DNA of 37,674 nucleotides from a virus. Where the stretch lies: the IMG/VR virus record IMGVR_UViG_3300033233_001973, positions 1-37,674 of that record. One strand, 5' to 3'. The first letter of the stretch is position 1; every line of letters begins with the position of its first letter. This document shows, one piece after another, positions 16,564 to 25,407 of this stretch. The notes beneath the pieces were generated by a model. It was not told the DNA's origin, ran no database searches, and saw nothing but the letters and a program-made list of their open reading frames with translations. The position numbers were made by a program, and so were the translations under genes.

Positions 16564-18003
16564 CTATTCAAAATAGTGATCAGAGAACACAGTAATTGCA
16601 AGCGCGCCCGCCGACGTTACTGTGCCAACGTTCCGCATGGTTATTGCAAAATATTCGCCTGGGTTTACGGTAATAGGGCTGACAAACGGAACATAGATAC
16701 CAACTGCCCCCGATCCTGCCGGAGCGGTAACGAGGAAATCTATATTCCCCAGGGGAACCCTTCTTGGTGCTTTCGCGGTGGCCGTAACAAATGACCCTGT
16801 TTCAGCGGTTGCCAGTGACAGCGCGGTGTGTCCGTAGGCTGCGCCAAAGATAAGCGTAAGGGGTCCACCGGTAAGCGCAACCTGTACACTGGCATCTATA
16901 CGGATTCCTTTAATCACAAGCGTTTTTGGCGGTTGCGTAACTGAGCCAACGGGGTTTAGATAGGAAAACAGGATTCCGTCTGTTCCGGCGGTAAGTGTTG
17001 GCAGTACCAGAACAACCCCACCGAGCCCAACGTTCGGCGCGGCAGCGGTTGTGTTCGTCAGCGCGGCGGCAGCGGCAAGAGCGGAATTGCTATACATGGC
17101 CAGCGATCCCATCGTGTCGCCGTCCTGTCCCTGATAGGCGTTGCCTTGCATGGCCATTTGTTCCGACCAGGGCTTTGAAGTGTGCAGGTCCACTTGGGAA
17201 ACGTGCGCCGATCCCATTTTTACGATAGCTCCGCCGGTTACGGTGCCCGCATTCCTCATCATCCAGCACAGGGGCAGATTTACCGATAGAAACGGGATTG
17301 CGTTCCCGGCAGGGGTATCTATCTTTCCTCCGAGGCTGCCATCTACCCAGAAGCAAACGTGTCTTTGCGTGACGATGATGGTGTACTTACCATTCGTATT
17401 CAGCGGAAGGGATGCTACAAAAACTCCCGTTGAATAGGGTGTTCCGTTGTTTACCACGACCCCTTCGAGTCCTGCCGAGGTCAGCCGGAAGAACACTCCG
17501 TCAGCGGGCACGACACCCGCCGTCCCCAGGAACAATCCCGTTTCAAATATCTGGTTTGATGGAGGCATAGCTGAAATCTGCCCCACCATTTCGATGTGCA
17601 GTTCTCCATCAGCCTGTAAGGAAAAATGCTTCCATGTCTGAAGAAATGCGTAGTTTCCTGATACAGTTGCAAGGGCGGGATTGATGTTCAGAAAGCCACC
17701 GCTCTGCGTCATGGTCATGGTGGTGAAAGCATGTTTGAATTTCCCGGTGTTCTGTAAAGTAGTGGTGAAATTGTAAACTGCTGATACCGTGTCAATGCCG
17801 ACACTTAAACGGTCGTCGTGCGAAACGTACTGGCTTTTGAATAAACGCGTGCCGGTTATGGCTCCCGCATCAACTTCAATGACAGGAGAGTTATATCCTG
17901 TTTTTGTTTTGTCAGTCGGACCTGTTACCTGCAAACTCCCGCTTGCATCAACGTTCGCCTGATAAAGTCCCGAGGCCCCAAGTATTTTTTGAAGGATGCC
18001 CAT
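16564..18003 (-). CDS. Hypothetical virion protein with lectin-like beta-sandwich pattern
   Basis: 479 aa. Residues ~70-270 look like a concanavalin/laminin-G-like jelly roll (VFFRLTSAGLEGVVVNNG, then a segment ending VCFWVDG). Residues ~300-479 form a second beta-rich domain ending in a region (about 445-465) resembling phage structural C-terminal domains. AAGGGG precedes the start. Its location between portal and protease is unusual for a receptor-binding protein; a capsid-attached carbohydrate-binding fibre is one possibility. Fold assignment is by pattern only. Confidence 0.6.
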   Translation of the reverse strand: MGILQKILGASGLYQANVDASGSLQVTGPTDKTKTGYNSPVIEVDAGAITGTRLFKSQYVSHDDRLSVGIDTVSAVYNFTTTLQNTGKFKHAFTTMTMTQSGGFLNINPALATVSGNYAFLQTWKHFSLQADGELHIEMVGQISAMPPSNQIFETGLFLGTAGVVPADGVFFRLTSAGLEGVVVNNGTPYSTGVFVASLPLNTNGKYTIIVTQRHVCFWVDGSLGGKIDTPAGNAIPFLSVNLPLCWMMRNAGTVTGGAIVKMGSAHVSQVDLHTSKPWSEQMAMQGNAYQGQDGDTMGSLAMYSNSALAAAAALTNTTAAAPNVGLGGVVLVLPTLTAGTDGILFSYLNPVGSVTQPPKTLVIKGIRIDASVQVALTGGPLTLIFGAAYGHTALSLATAETGSFVTATAKAPRRVPLGNIDFLVTAPAGSGAVGIYVPFVSPITVNPGEYFAITMRNVGTVTSAGALAITVFSDHYFE

Positions 18004-18012
18004 GTTGTCCCC

Positions 18013-18294
18013 TTATGCTGTTGCGTAATGGACGGTGAATGTGCCTGTTGCAAAACCAATCATCACGTCTGCGACGATATTCATGTTTGTGGCTGAAACA
18101 TATTCACAATAAAATCGCGCCCTCATTGCAAGTTGCTGGTGAGCGTCCACGCTGTTGTCAACCGTTGAATCGCTACCTTGGACAAACGGCTCAAGATGAG
18201 AGTTTACGGTCAACCCTGACAATCCTCCGACGAGCACTGTTGCGGTATCCGTGGGCGTTGCGCCGAAGTCTATGGTTGCGGTGCCGGTTGCCAT
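18013..18294 (-). CDS. Small hypothetical structural protein
   Basis: 93 aa, Thr/Ala/Val-rich and beta-prone, no membrane span. Start overlaps the upstream stop as TAATG, so translation is coupled. N-terminal segment (TATIDFGATPTDTATVLVGG) resembles small uncharacterised phage virion proteins. It belongs to the four-gene insert between portal and protease. Confidence 0.6.
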   Translation of the reverse strand: MATGTATIDFGATPTDTATVLVGGLSGLTVNSHLEPFVQGSDSTVDNSVDAHQQLAMRARFYCEYVSATNMNIVADVMIGFATGTFTVHYATA

Positions 18295-18722
18295 TAGCTC
18301 GGGGTCCCCTTGCTCATCTGAAATTTAGGCGTGATCTTGATGTTGTCGCCGTTGTTTGCCGGGGTGTATGGCGCGGCGAGCGCCTCTTCCCATATCAGCA
18401 CGCCGTCTGCATCAACCACGAAATAGCCGTATACCGTGGCACTGCCCGCGAGCGCGCCGGTGAAGGTAAAGGTCTGTTGCGCATAGACGGCGTCACTCGG
18501 ATCATTCGCCGGGGTTACGGTCCAACTACCCGCCGTGAGCGTTAGCGCCGCATATCCGCCGCCCGAGGCCTCGGTGCAGGATCCCGCCGTGTCCGTGTCG
18601 GCGATGGAGTGGTTGTTCGTATACAGCTTGAGCGTGAGGTTGTTCCCTCCCGCGGGCTGGCTCTTGTTGAAGTAGCTTTTAAGTATCTGATCCGCGCCTA
18701 CGTCTGCGAGTGTAAGTGCCAT
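18294..18722 (-). CDS. Hypothetical beta-rich phage protein
   Basis: 142 aa with good Shine-Dalgarno (AAGGAG). N-terminal helix (LADVGADQILKSYFN), then strands rich in Thr/Gly (LTLKLYTNN, YAALTLTAGSW, YGYFVVDADGVLIWEE). This pattern is seen in phage proteins encoded beside fibre or decoration genes. The function is not established. Confidence 0.6.
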   Translation of the reverse strand: MALTLADVGADQILKSYFNKSQPAGGNNLTLKLYTNNHSIADTDTAGSCTEASGGGYAALTLTAGSWTVTPANDPSDAVYAQQTFTFTGALAGSATVYGYFVVDADGVLIWEEALAAPYTPANNGDNIKITPKFQMSKGTPS

Positions 18723-18725
18723 GGC

Positions 18726-20783
18726 CTACTCCTTCATCTCCACCGTGCTGGTGAGTTTTCCGTTCTTGTCCCGCACTTCCATGCTTTTTTTATCCGTCGA
18801 TTTCATCACATGCAGATGGGCGTCAACTTTTATGTCCGGCTGAGTCACGGTGATCTGCGCGGGCGCTATGTTGACCGTCGGAGATTCAACCGTGACGGAT
18901 GGCGGCGTCACGTTCACAGTCGGGGCCGCCACGTTTATCGGCGCGGGCGTTACATTCACCACCGGCGCGGCCACATTCACCACGGGAGCTGGTTGTTCTT
19001 TGTTGACAAGCGCGGTGATCAGGTCTTTGTGCTGCTGGTCTCTCCGCGCCGATTCCTGCTGTTGCTCTTCCTGTTTTTGTTCCCGTTTCTTTTCGTCTTC
19101 GGTGTCCTGTTGGTCTTGCTGGTCCTGCTGATTTTTATTGTCCTTGTTCTGCTGCTCCTGCCGCGCCTGATTCTGTTCCGCCTGCAGCCGTTGCTGCTCC
19201 AGCGCATTGGCCTCAACATCGAGCCCTGCATCCTTGACCATCTTGGATTCCTTGACGCGCTGCGGGAACTTGGCCTCCCAGTCGCCTCCGGTGATGGCGC
19301 TGGTCTCTTCGTCCAGCGTGGTGATGGTGAGCGCCACGCGCTCCTTGGCAGCGGCGATCTCATCTTTTTCATTGATCATTCCCTTGGCGGGTCCGATCCA
19401 GTCGGCGTTCGTATAAGCGGCACGAATGATGGAATCGTCGAAATATCCGGGAGCTGCGATCCTGCCGAGGGCCACAGCCTCGTAGAAGAACAGCTCATAG
19501 ATGGGCTGATTAAATCTCATCGCCTCGAACTCGCGCTCCATGATGAAGTAGGCCCAGGCGTCGAGCAGGGCGCCGCGCGCTGCGGTATAGGATGCGGTGA
19601 ATTTCTTGAGCAGGACTTCAGCGGGCAACCCCAATCCGACGCCGATCTGCTGCGAGATGGCGGAAAAGAACGGGTCAAAATTCGGGTTCGGTCTGCCGGG
19701 GTTGGCGGTGCTGATGTCTTCGTTCGGCCCGAGGCCGACGATGCTGCCCTTGCCGAGACGGTATTCGTCGGTATTTCCCGCGCTGTCGCTGCCGGGCAGG
19801 GCGGAGTTTTTCTTGATGTTCAGACCGGTCTCATTGTCCGGGTCTGTGCTCCGTACAAACACGGTGAAAAATGAGGAAAGCACGGCGGCGGATACTTCTG
19901 CCTCGCTGTAGCGGCCCAGTTCTTTCAGCATCTCGATGACCGGGGAAAAATCGGGGATGCCTCGGCTCTGGCCGGGGCGTTCCATGCGGAAATTGTGCAA
20001 CACGTTGGGCAGGCCGGTCTTGCTCCCGAATGCGGGGATGATGTCCCATTCCAGCTTGCGCGTGCCGATGAGTTTGCCGGGGTGCTGCTTCAGGATGTGG
20101 TATTCGATGGGTTCGCCGGTCTGCTTGTTTTTCCTGACGCCGCCGGCCAGTTCGTCGCTGTCTGCTGCGCTGTCCTTGTTGTAGAGCCGGTCCGCTTCGA
20201 CGAGCTGCACTTTTGTGGAGTAGGGCGAGCCGGTGCGCTCGATGCGCGGGAACAGCACAAGCACTTCGCCATTGACTTTACGCTGTTTGCAGTGCATCCA
20301 TTCCAACTCCGGGCCGGAGCAGATGCGGGATGAGTCTACTTCGCGGTTCATCCAGAAGAGCCGCCATTCACGCTTGATCGTTTCTTCCAGTTCATCAGCT
20401 GCGGCGTCTTCGAGGCCCAGCAACTTGCGGTCGAGTTGAGGCCGGAGCTTTAGACCGGAGCCGATGATGCGCATGACTTTGGTCTGAATTGCGCCATGGG
20501 CCAGCGGGTTATTTCGATCCAGGTCCCGGCAACGTTCGCGCATGGTGGGCAGGTCCATGAGCAGGTCGGTATCGGCATCGCCGCCCGACGTCACCCATTC
20601 CTGCGTTGCTTTGCGAGCGCGCGAGCCTCCGACGTATGCGCCGGACAGCGCCAGGGCCGCGCGGCTTTGAGCGCGTTTGAGCGCAGCGCCGGGGGATATG
20701 GTGGCAAGGGCGCGCTCGAATACGTTCATTTTCACGGCTTCGGAGATGCGCTGGAGGGCTTCGTTTTTGCTAAGCCTTGGCAT
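18726..20783 (-). CDS. Portal protein, lambda gpB family
   Basis: 685 aa from ATG at 20783; a GTG at 20804 would add seven residues and overlap the upstream gene. Residues ~1-500 match lambda-type portal proteins (SGAYVGGSRARKATQEW; MRERCRDLDRNNPLAHGAI; NGEVLVLFPRI; LKKFTASYTAARGALLDAW). The C-terminal tail is unusual: a Gln/Lys/Asp-rich coiled coil (about 510-590), then about 60 residues of APxVNVx(P) repeats and a short charged end. The dodecameric portal is the DNA entry vertex and terminase docking site. Confidence 0.9.
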   Translation of the reverse strand: MPRLSKNEALQRISEAVKMNVFERALATISPGAALKRAQSRAALALSGAYVGGSRARKATQEWVTSGGDADTDLLMDLPTMRERCRDLDRNNPLAHGAIQTKVMRIIGSGLKLRPQLDRKLLGLEDAAADELEETIKREWRLFWMNREVDSSRICSGPELEWMHCKQRKVNGEVLVLFPRIERTGSPYSTKVQLVEADRLYNKDSAADSDELAGGVRKNKQTGEPIEYHILKQHPGKLIGTRKLEWDIIPAFGSKTGLPNVLHNFRMERPGQSRGIPDFSPVIEMLKELGRYSEAEVSAAVLSSFFTVFVRSTDPDNETGLNIKKNSALPGSDSAGNTDEYRLGKGSIVGLGPNEDISTANPGRPNPNFDPFFSAISQQIGVGLGLPAEVLLKKFTASYTAARGALLDAWAYFIMEREFEAMRFNQPIYELFFYEAVALGRIAAPGYFDDSIIRAAYTNADWIGPAKGMINEKDEIAAAKERVALTITTLDEETSAITGGDWEAKFPQRVKESKMVKDAGLDVEANALEQQRLQAEQNQARQEQQNKDNKNQQDQQDQQDTEDEKKREQKQEEQQQESARRDQQHKDLITALVNKEQPAPVVNVAAPVVNVTPAPINVAAPTVNVTPPSVTVESPTVNIAPAQITVTQPDIKVDAHLHVMKSTDKKSMEVRDKNGKLTSTVEMKE

Positions 20784-20784
20784 T

Positions 20785-21015
20785 TTATGAGTCCACGGGT
20801 ACACCTGAGAAAACTTTTATTCCGCCGGATGAGTTAACAGAAAGTTTTTTAACCCGGGCGTCCCATATTTCTATCCCCTGCTGGACAAACTGAATTTGAG
20901 CACGGTCTAATGACCTGCCGCCTATGGTATAGCGCTGGCCGGACAATATCGCGGTTTCCGCCGCAAGGTATTCGTCAAGCTTTGCTTGTGCCTGCGCGAG
21001 CGTTATTCCGGGCAT
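20785..21015 (-). CDS. Head-tail joining protein, gpW/DUF6148-like
   Basis: 76 aa. Pattern ITLAQAQAKLDEYLAAE, then YTIGGRSLDRA, then a helix (IEIWDARVKKL) is characteristic of small gpW-type connector proteins. AAGGGGGG Shine-Dalgarno. It directly precedes the portal gene (TAA, A, ATG). It should form the first ring below the portal. Confidence 0.8.
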   Translation of the reverse strand: MPGITLAQAQAKLDEYLAAETAILSGQRYTIGGRSLDRAQIQFVQQGIEIWDARVKKLSVNSSGGIKVFSGVPVDS

Positions 21016-21028
21016 GATTCCCCCCTTG

Positions 21029-21067
21029 CAAAAAGAAAAAGCCCGCCTGTTGATGAGACAGGTGGGC
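21029..21067 (-). terminator. Rho-independent terminator inside the late block
   Basis: On the minus strand a 10-bp stem with one mismatch (GCCCACCTGT/ACAGGCGGGC, 7-nt loop) is followed by TTTTTCTTTTT. It would stop transcription coming from the terminase side before gpW and portal. Confidence 0.75.
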
Positions 21068-21150
21068 TATCTGAAAAGGAGCCGAGACCGATATTTGAAT
21101 GTGTGCGGTTCATTGCCCGCACGATAGCAGGTATTTACCGGGAGATGAAT

Positions 21151-21180
21151 AGGGCAAACCAGGGCAAATCAGGGCAACTG
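21151..21180. repeat. Three tandem 10-bp repeats AGGGCAAAYC
   Basis: Units at 21151, 21161 and 21171, the last diverging to AGGGCAACTG. They lie just past the stop of the 89-aa gene and upstream of the terminator. Could be a protein-binding site or an expansion; no match known to me. Confidence 0.6.
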
Positions 21181-21438
21181 GACGGTTTTTTCTGTTTCTA
21201 CGAGTTTCTCGATCCGGGCAAGCATGGCATCGGCGGCGTTCGTCGCCTCTGCCGCGGAGCCGGGGATTCCTGTTCCGATCATGGTTGCTATTTTTGTGAG
21301 GAAAACATTCACGATCTGAATGTTCCGGGCCTGTTGACGATTGAGTTCGATGAGCCGCTTGTTCGCTTCGATCAGCGACATGCGGCGGTGCTCTCTGCTG
21401 CCTGGATGGATTATCCCGGGTTGAATGAGCTTTGACAT
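21169..21438 (-). CDS. Small helical protein of the packaging region
   Basis: 89 aa, strong Shine-Dalgarno AAAAGGAGGG. Helical, with a central hydrophobic helix (IVNVFLTKIATMIGTGIPG) and Ala/Glu-rich C-terminus; no membrane topology is clear. Located between the HTH gene and the terminator. Family not recognised. Confidence 0.6.
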   Translation of the reverse strand: MSKLIQPGIIHPGSREHRRMSLIEANKRLIELNRQQARNIQIVNVFLTKIATMIGTGIPGSAAEATNAADAMLARIEKLVETEKTVQLP

Positions 21439-21450
21439 TTTACCCTCCTT

Positions 21451-21693
21451 TTATTCGTTCCACTTATTCGGAGCGACTTTTATTTTCTCGAAATATTCCT
21501 TGATCTCAATCGTTGGGATACATATCCCCTTTACCTTTGCTCCGCTTGCGCAGTGCGCGGTGAGCACTCCGTCGCGAATGAGTTCATATATCTTTGACCG
21601 TGACAACGGGAAACTGGCAACGATCTCATCAATCCGCAAATACGGCTTTGAAAAACTAACGCCTTTTATCACAATTGCCGTTATCCCCGCCAT
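21451..21693 (-). CDS. Excisionase/MerR-type HTH DNA-binding protein
   Basis: 80 aa. Residues ~18-65 form a helix-turn-helix-17-like domain (LRIDEIVASFPLSRSKIYEL, then a turn and a wing ending CIPTIEIKEYFEKI). Strong Shine-Dalgarno AAGGAGG. It follows TerL in the late block, so it may regulate late genes or assist packaging rather than excision; the lambda Nu1 DNA-binding domain has a related fold. Confidence 0.7.
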   Translation of the reverse strand: MAGITAIVIKGVSFSKPYLRIDEIVASFPLSRSKIYELIRDGVLTAHCASGAKVKGICIPTIEIKEYFEKIKVAPNKWNE

Positions 21694-21709
21694 GCGACCT
21701 CCTTGAATT

Positions 21710-23728
21710 TTACACTACTCCCTTGCTGATGATCCTGCGGCCTCTCGTTTGAGGTTGCGCCACCGGCTCTTCTTGCGATTCAACCCCACTCTGTTTTCTG
21801 CCCGCCCATTGCCGCTTGAACGCCTCCACATACGGCTTCGGGTCTTCACCCGAACTCTCGAACGCGGCCAGGGCGCCGACGCACATATCAAGCGCCTCGT
21901 TCCGCGCGCCCGGTCGGGCCTCAACGTATACTCGGAGTTTCCCTTTCCACTCCGCCCGCTCCGAGGTCAGCAGTTGTTTAAAATATTCTTCATCATAATT
22001 CTGGTTGAAGTGCATGTACCCCGGCGCGGGTTCATGCGGGCCTTGCTCCAGCAACTCCGCCTCGGGTACTCTGCCGGCCTGCCGCAGGTCCCGGGCCTGC
22101 GTGACATAGTCCGGCGGGTCTTTCAGCGCGTTGCCGAGTACGATCTCTTTTCCCTCGTTCGGGCCGATGGGGTAATACCGGCACCGGTTCGCCTTGTCAT
22201 CTTTCGGCCTCTTCGTTACAAGCGGCGCGCGGGAAGTTGTATCGCTCATACCTTTGGCCGGCCAGACCTGCGGGCGCTTGCCCCGGCAGAATTTCAGGAC
22301 CGTACCCTGAATATACCCCATGTCCACGAACATGCGGGCGATGAAGCATTTCTCTCCGCTCTCATGTTCCCAGGTTTTGAAGCGGTATTTCTCAAGCTCT
22401 GTCCAGACCGGTCCCAGGTGTCCACCGTAAAGTTCCGACGTATCGCCCCAGAATATTTTATGCTCCAGGCCCCAGCGCTCTCCCATCGGACCGAAAGCCC
22501 AGACGTCAACCTCCAGCCGGTCCTTCTGCACGTCGGCGAATGCGAAGAGGCGATGATAGGCACCGAGCGGTACCTTCGTATAATGCTCACAACGCTTGAG
22601 ATACGGCGACGTTACTTCCTTGGAATCTATTTCCATGTCCGGGGTCCAGGGCTGGCCCATCCATTCGTTCACGAAAACTTTTTTAGTGTGGCGCTGCCGG
22701 GACATCCTGATCCATTCCTCGGCGTACTTCTTGAGTGTGACCCAGGGCGAAAGAAACGGCAGATAATAACCGAATGACGCCTTGCCCTCGAACGGTCTCG
22801 CGGCGATCCATTTTCCACGCGGTCTCATGCCCTGCAAGTGCATCTGACGGATTTTTTTTATCGTACATTTTGGATTTTCGCACTCTAACCATACGTCCTT
22901 GACGTTCTCCGACGTGCTGCTTTCCCGCGTGTATTTCACCTGCTCGTGGTGAAAATTCTGCATATGTCCACAGAACGGGCATGGGAGATATGGCTTTCTC
23001 TGGTCGCCCGCAAGATACTTGCCGTATATACGGCTGGTTACTCCGGCGTCGGGATCGTGTTCCAGCGGGGTTGAGAGATTGATTATTTTCGCGCGGGTCA
23101 AAAAAGTTGACGTGCGCTTGTCCGCGAGGCTGTCCGGGTCCCCGGCCTTTAGCGTTTTCCATTTGTCCAATTCATCCTTAAAAACGATCCTGACCGGGCG
23201 GGAGGACAGGTCTCCATGGCTCCCGGAGTTTCCGGTGTTGAGCGCTCCGCCGGCGAACTTTTTATAATCAAGTTTGTTGTTCGTGCTGTTGCCGTGGTCA
23301 ACATCTATTTTCGCGCGAAGACACGGCGTCGCCATGACCATGGACATCAGCCGTTCAGTTGACCAGGCTTGCTCCTTTGCCTCATTCTCAAAAATGACGA
23401 GCATGGCGGAAGGGTCCTGGTCTATGAAATACCCCACAGGATTGTTGACAAGACTTTCGGTCCCGCCGATCTGCGCGGGCTTCATAAACGAGGTCTCCTG
23501 CACAAACGGGTCTGAGATGCAATCCATGATCTCGCGCAGCAACGGATTCCGGGACGTGCGCCACGCCCCGCCCTCGGAATTGTTGTCGAAGGAAAGAATA
23601 CGATTTTCATCCGACCACTGCGAAATGGTAAGGTCCGGCGGGGGCGCCTTGATAGCCCAAATGCGGGCGACAAGCTCCTCGGCCTGAGCAAGGAGCGGAG
23701 AATCGAGTATGTTAAGAGTGCAATTCAT
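21710..23728 (-). CDS. Terminase large subunit, lambda gpA family
   Basis: 672 aa. Deviant Walker A-like segment FMKPAQIGGTES (81-92) and a Walker B-type stretch IVFKDELD (181-188) lie in the N-terminal ATPase. A Cys-rich segment (CPFCG ... CENPKC) follows at about 255-300. The C-terminal half, starting near AFADVQKDRLEVDVWAFG, carries the nuclease acidic residues. Start overlaps the TerS stop (ATGA). The gpA family usually cuts at cos sites, so cohesive ends are likely. It is the packaging motor. Confidence 0.9.
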   Translation of the reverse strand: MNCTLNILDSPLLAQAEELVARIWAIKAPPPDLTISQWSDENRILSFDNNSEGGAWRTSRNPLLREIMDCISDPFVQETSFMKPAQIGGTESLVNNPVGYFIDQDPSAMLVIFENEAKEQAWSTERLMSMVMATPCLRAKIDVDHGNSTNNKLDYKKFAGGALNTGNSGSHGDLSSRPVRIVFKDELDKWKTLKAGDPDSLADKRTSTFLTRAKIINLSTPLEHDPDAGVTSRIYGKYLAGDQRKPYLPCPFCGHMQNFHHEQVKYTRESSTSENVKDVWLECENPKCTIKKIRQMHLQGMRPRGKWIAARPFEGKASFGYYLPFLSPWVTLKKYAEEWIRMSRQRHTKKVFVNEWMGQPWTPDMEIDSKEVTSPYLKRCEHYTKVPLGAYHRLFAFADVQKDRLEVDVWAFGPMGERWGLEHKIFWGDTSELYGGHLGPVWTELEKYRFKTWEHESGEKCFIARMFVDMGYIQGTVLKFCRGKRPQVWPAKGMSDTTSRAPLVTKRPKDDKANRCRYYPIGPNEGKEIVLGNALKDPPDYVTQARDLRQAGRVPEAELLEQGPHEPAPGYMHFNQNYDEEYFKQLLTSERAEWKGKLRVYVEARPGARNEALDMCVGALAAFESSGEDPKPYVEAFKRQWAGRKQSGVESQEEPVAQPQTRGRRIISKGVV

Positions 23729-24513
23729 TTATGCTTTTTTCGTTTCTCTTTTTTCTTCGCCGGAATTTTTTGTTCCGTCCCTATCGGCGGGGCGTTCTTG
23801 ATTATTTCCATTATTTTCTCGCGCGAGGAGAAGGACTTTAAATGCTCCCGCACCCAGTCCATCGCCGCTATCTCAACCTCTGCGCCGAATATCGCACCCA
23901 TTAGTTTAGGCATGTTGAGCAGACCATTGCGCTCCTGCGCCTGGACCGCCGACTCCGCCTGTAGCAGCCGTTCGGTGTTGGTAAGCTTCCCTTCCTCTTC
24001 CGCGTTTTTACGCTGATCTTTCCTGAGCCGCTCCTGCTCGCGCTGAAGCTTTACATCCCGCAGTAGATTACCCTGGACGGACTCGGCGTCTTTCCATGCT
24101 TTTCTCAGCGAACCGCACGAGGCAAGAACGTCATACTGACCGCGACCACTCCGAACAAGAGCGCCCTTCTCCGCATCAAGCTGGACTGTGCGCGGGTCCA
24201 CGCCTAAAACTTCGGCCATAACTTCAACAGGAACAAGATATGAAATAGCATCGTCCGAGCGACTTCCTTTACCCTGAAGAAGGGGGGGCCTGTCAATTGC
24301 CGCCATATCTGACTTATCGGACAAGAGCGCGTCTATTTGATCCAGAGAACACGGCACAAAAAAGAAAACACCAAGAGCATTAACGCGATCCATGAAAGCC
24401 TTCGCATGCCCTTCGTATTTTTTCGGAGTGACAATCGTAAAGGTAAATTCACCCGTGGACTTTTTAAATCCAGGGGCCTCAATTTCCGCCGGCAGTTTGT
24501 CCCATTCAACCAT
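23725..24513 (-). CDS. Terminase small subunit, Nu1-like
   Basis: 262 aa. Residues ~90-145 (YLVPVEVMAEVLGVDPRTVQL ... LRKAWKDA) match the Nu1-type winged-helix DNA recognition domain; a long charged coiled coil (150-195) and a Lys-rich end follow. The first ~85 residues are an extra domain not usual for Nu1 and unrecognised by me. Partner TerL starts at its stop codon. Role: binding of the packaging site and regulation of TerL. Confidence 0.75.
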   Translation of the reverse strand: MVEWDKLPAEIEAPGFKKSTGEFTFTIVTPKKYEGHAKAFMDRVNALGVFFFVPCSLDQIDALLSDKSDMAAIDRPPLLQGKGSRSDDAISYLVPVEVMAEVLGVDPRTVQLDAEKGALVRSGRGQYDVLASCGSLRKAWKDAESVQGNLLRDVKLQREQERLRKDQRKNAEEEGKLTNTERLLQAESAVQAQERNGLLNMPKLMGAIFGAEVEIAAMDWVREHLKSFSSREKIMEIIKNAPPIGTEQKIPAKKKEKRKKHK

Positions 24514-24519
24514 GATTTT

Positions 24520-24711
24520 TCATAACAACCTCGGCTCCCTCTCGTCTTTTTCCCGCTGCTCCGCGCGCTTCTCCTGCGCTTTGCTCATCCCGGTCTTTGC
24601 GTGTTCCAGGCACGGCCCTTGACGCTTCCCGCTTACGCTGTGCTGTGTGGTTTTGCCGCAGACGTTACACCATGCGGACATTGATATCATGTTTTTGGTT
24701 TCGTGAAACAT
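24520..24711 (-). CDS. Small zinc-knuckle protein
   Basis: 63 aa from ATG at 24711 (GAGG 5 nt upstream; an upstream in-frame start at 24726 would add five residues). A CNVCG pair and a later PCLEHAKTGM segment could bind one zinc ion. The C-terminus is a charged helix. Lies just upstream of TerS; some phages encode small zinc or HNH proteins there, but no HNH motif is visible. Confidence 0.6.
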   Translation of the reverse strand: MFHETKNMISMSAWCNVCGKTTQHSVSGKRQGPCLEHAKTGMSKAQEKRAEQREKDEREPRLL

Positions 24712-24749
24712 GAAAACCTCGTTCAAAGTTCATAGTTCATTGTTCAGAG

Positions 24750-25190
24750 TTAAAACGGGATATCCCCTTCATCCACCAGCTGCGCATCCGGGAACGCATC
24801 CGAGACTCCGGAGGGAACGGCGCCCGTGTCGTCGGGGTTGAACACACGGTCCTGCTTCTGTCCGCGATTAAGAAACAACACGGACCACGCAATGACGCCA
24901 ACCTTGCTGCGCTTCTGCCCCGTCGCCTTGTCTTCCCACCGCTGCTGAGCAAGCTTCCCATCAACAAGTATCGGGTCGCCCTTTTTGCGGTACTTCGCCA
25001 CGTTCTCGGCCAGCTTGTCGTATATCGCCACATCGATATAATCCACATGCTCTTTTTTCTGGGCTCCCTTCCCCCGCACGGAATTGAGCGCGAGAGAAAT
25101 TGAAACGTGCGCCATCCCGCTCGATAAATATTTAACCTCCGGGTCGCTCACGATGTTCCCTACCAAAATAACTTTATTAAACGCTTGCAT
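24750..25190 (-). CDS. ssb: Single-stranded DNA-binding protein
   Basis: 146 aa. The OB fold begins NKVILVGNIVSDPEVKYL and continues through KKEHVDYIDVAIYDKLAENV, WEDKATGQKRSKVGVIA; an acidic C-terminal tip ends DIPF, the contact for replication and repair partners. Good Shine-Dalgarno (GGGAGG). It is separated from the replication operon and leads the late block, directly after a 53-aa gene (TAA then ATG). Confidence 0.92.
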   Translation of the reverse strand: MQAFNKVILVGNIVSDPEVKYLSSGMAHVSISLALNSVRGKGAQKKEHVDYIDVAIYDKLAENVAKYRKKGDPILVDGKLAQQRWEDKATGQKRSKVGVIAWSVLFLNRGQKQDRVFNPDDTGAVPSGVSDAFPDAQLVDEGDIPF

Positions 25191-25352
25191 TTAAACAACC
25201 CTCCCGCTTTTTGTTTTACATAAGCTTTTACGCAAAATAGCCATGAGCCCCGAAAACCCCACCACACGCCACGGAACTCCATCCAGGTCAACCATGAAAT
25301 TATCCCTGCGCGGCCCGGGATGGAGTAGGAGCGTATGTGTTTTACCGTTCAT
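25191..25352 (-). CDS. Small protein upstream of ssb
   Basis: 53 aa starting MNGKTHTLLLHPGPRRDNF, basic, with a short hydrophobic middle. Its TAA is directly adjacent to the ssb ATG, and the ssb ribosome-binding site lies within its last codons, which suggests an operon. The start has only a weak Shine-Dalgarno. Family not recognised. Confidence 0.5.
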   Translation of the reverse strand: MNGKTHTLLLHPGPRRDNFMVDLDGVPWRVVGFSGLMAILRKSLCKTKSGRVV

Positions 25353-25407
25353 TAGATTTTTTACGGTTATCTCTTAAAAAAAATATTTAAAATCTTGCAT
25401 TTTCCCC

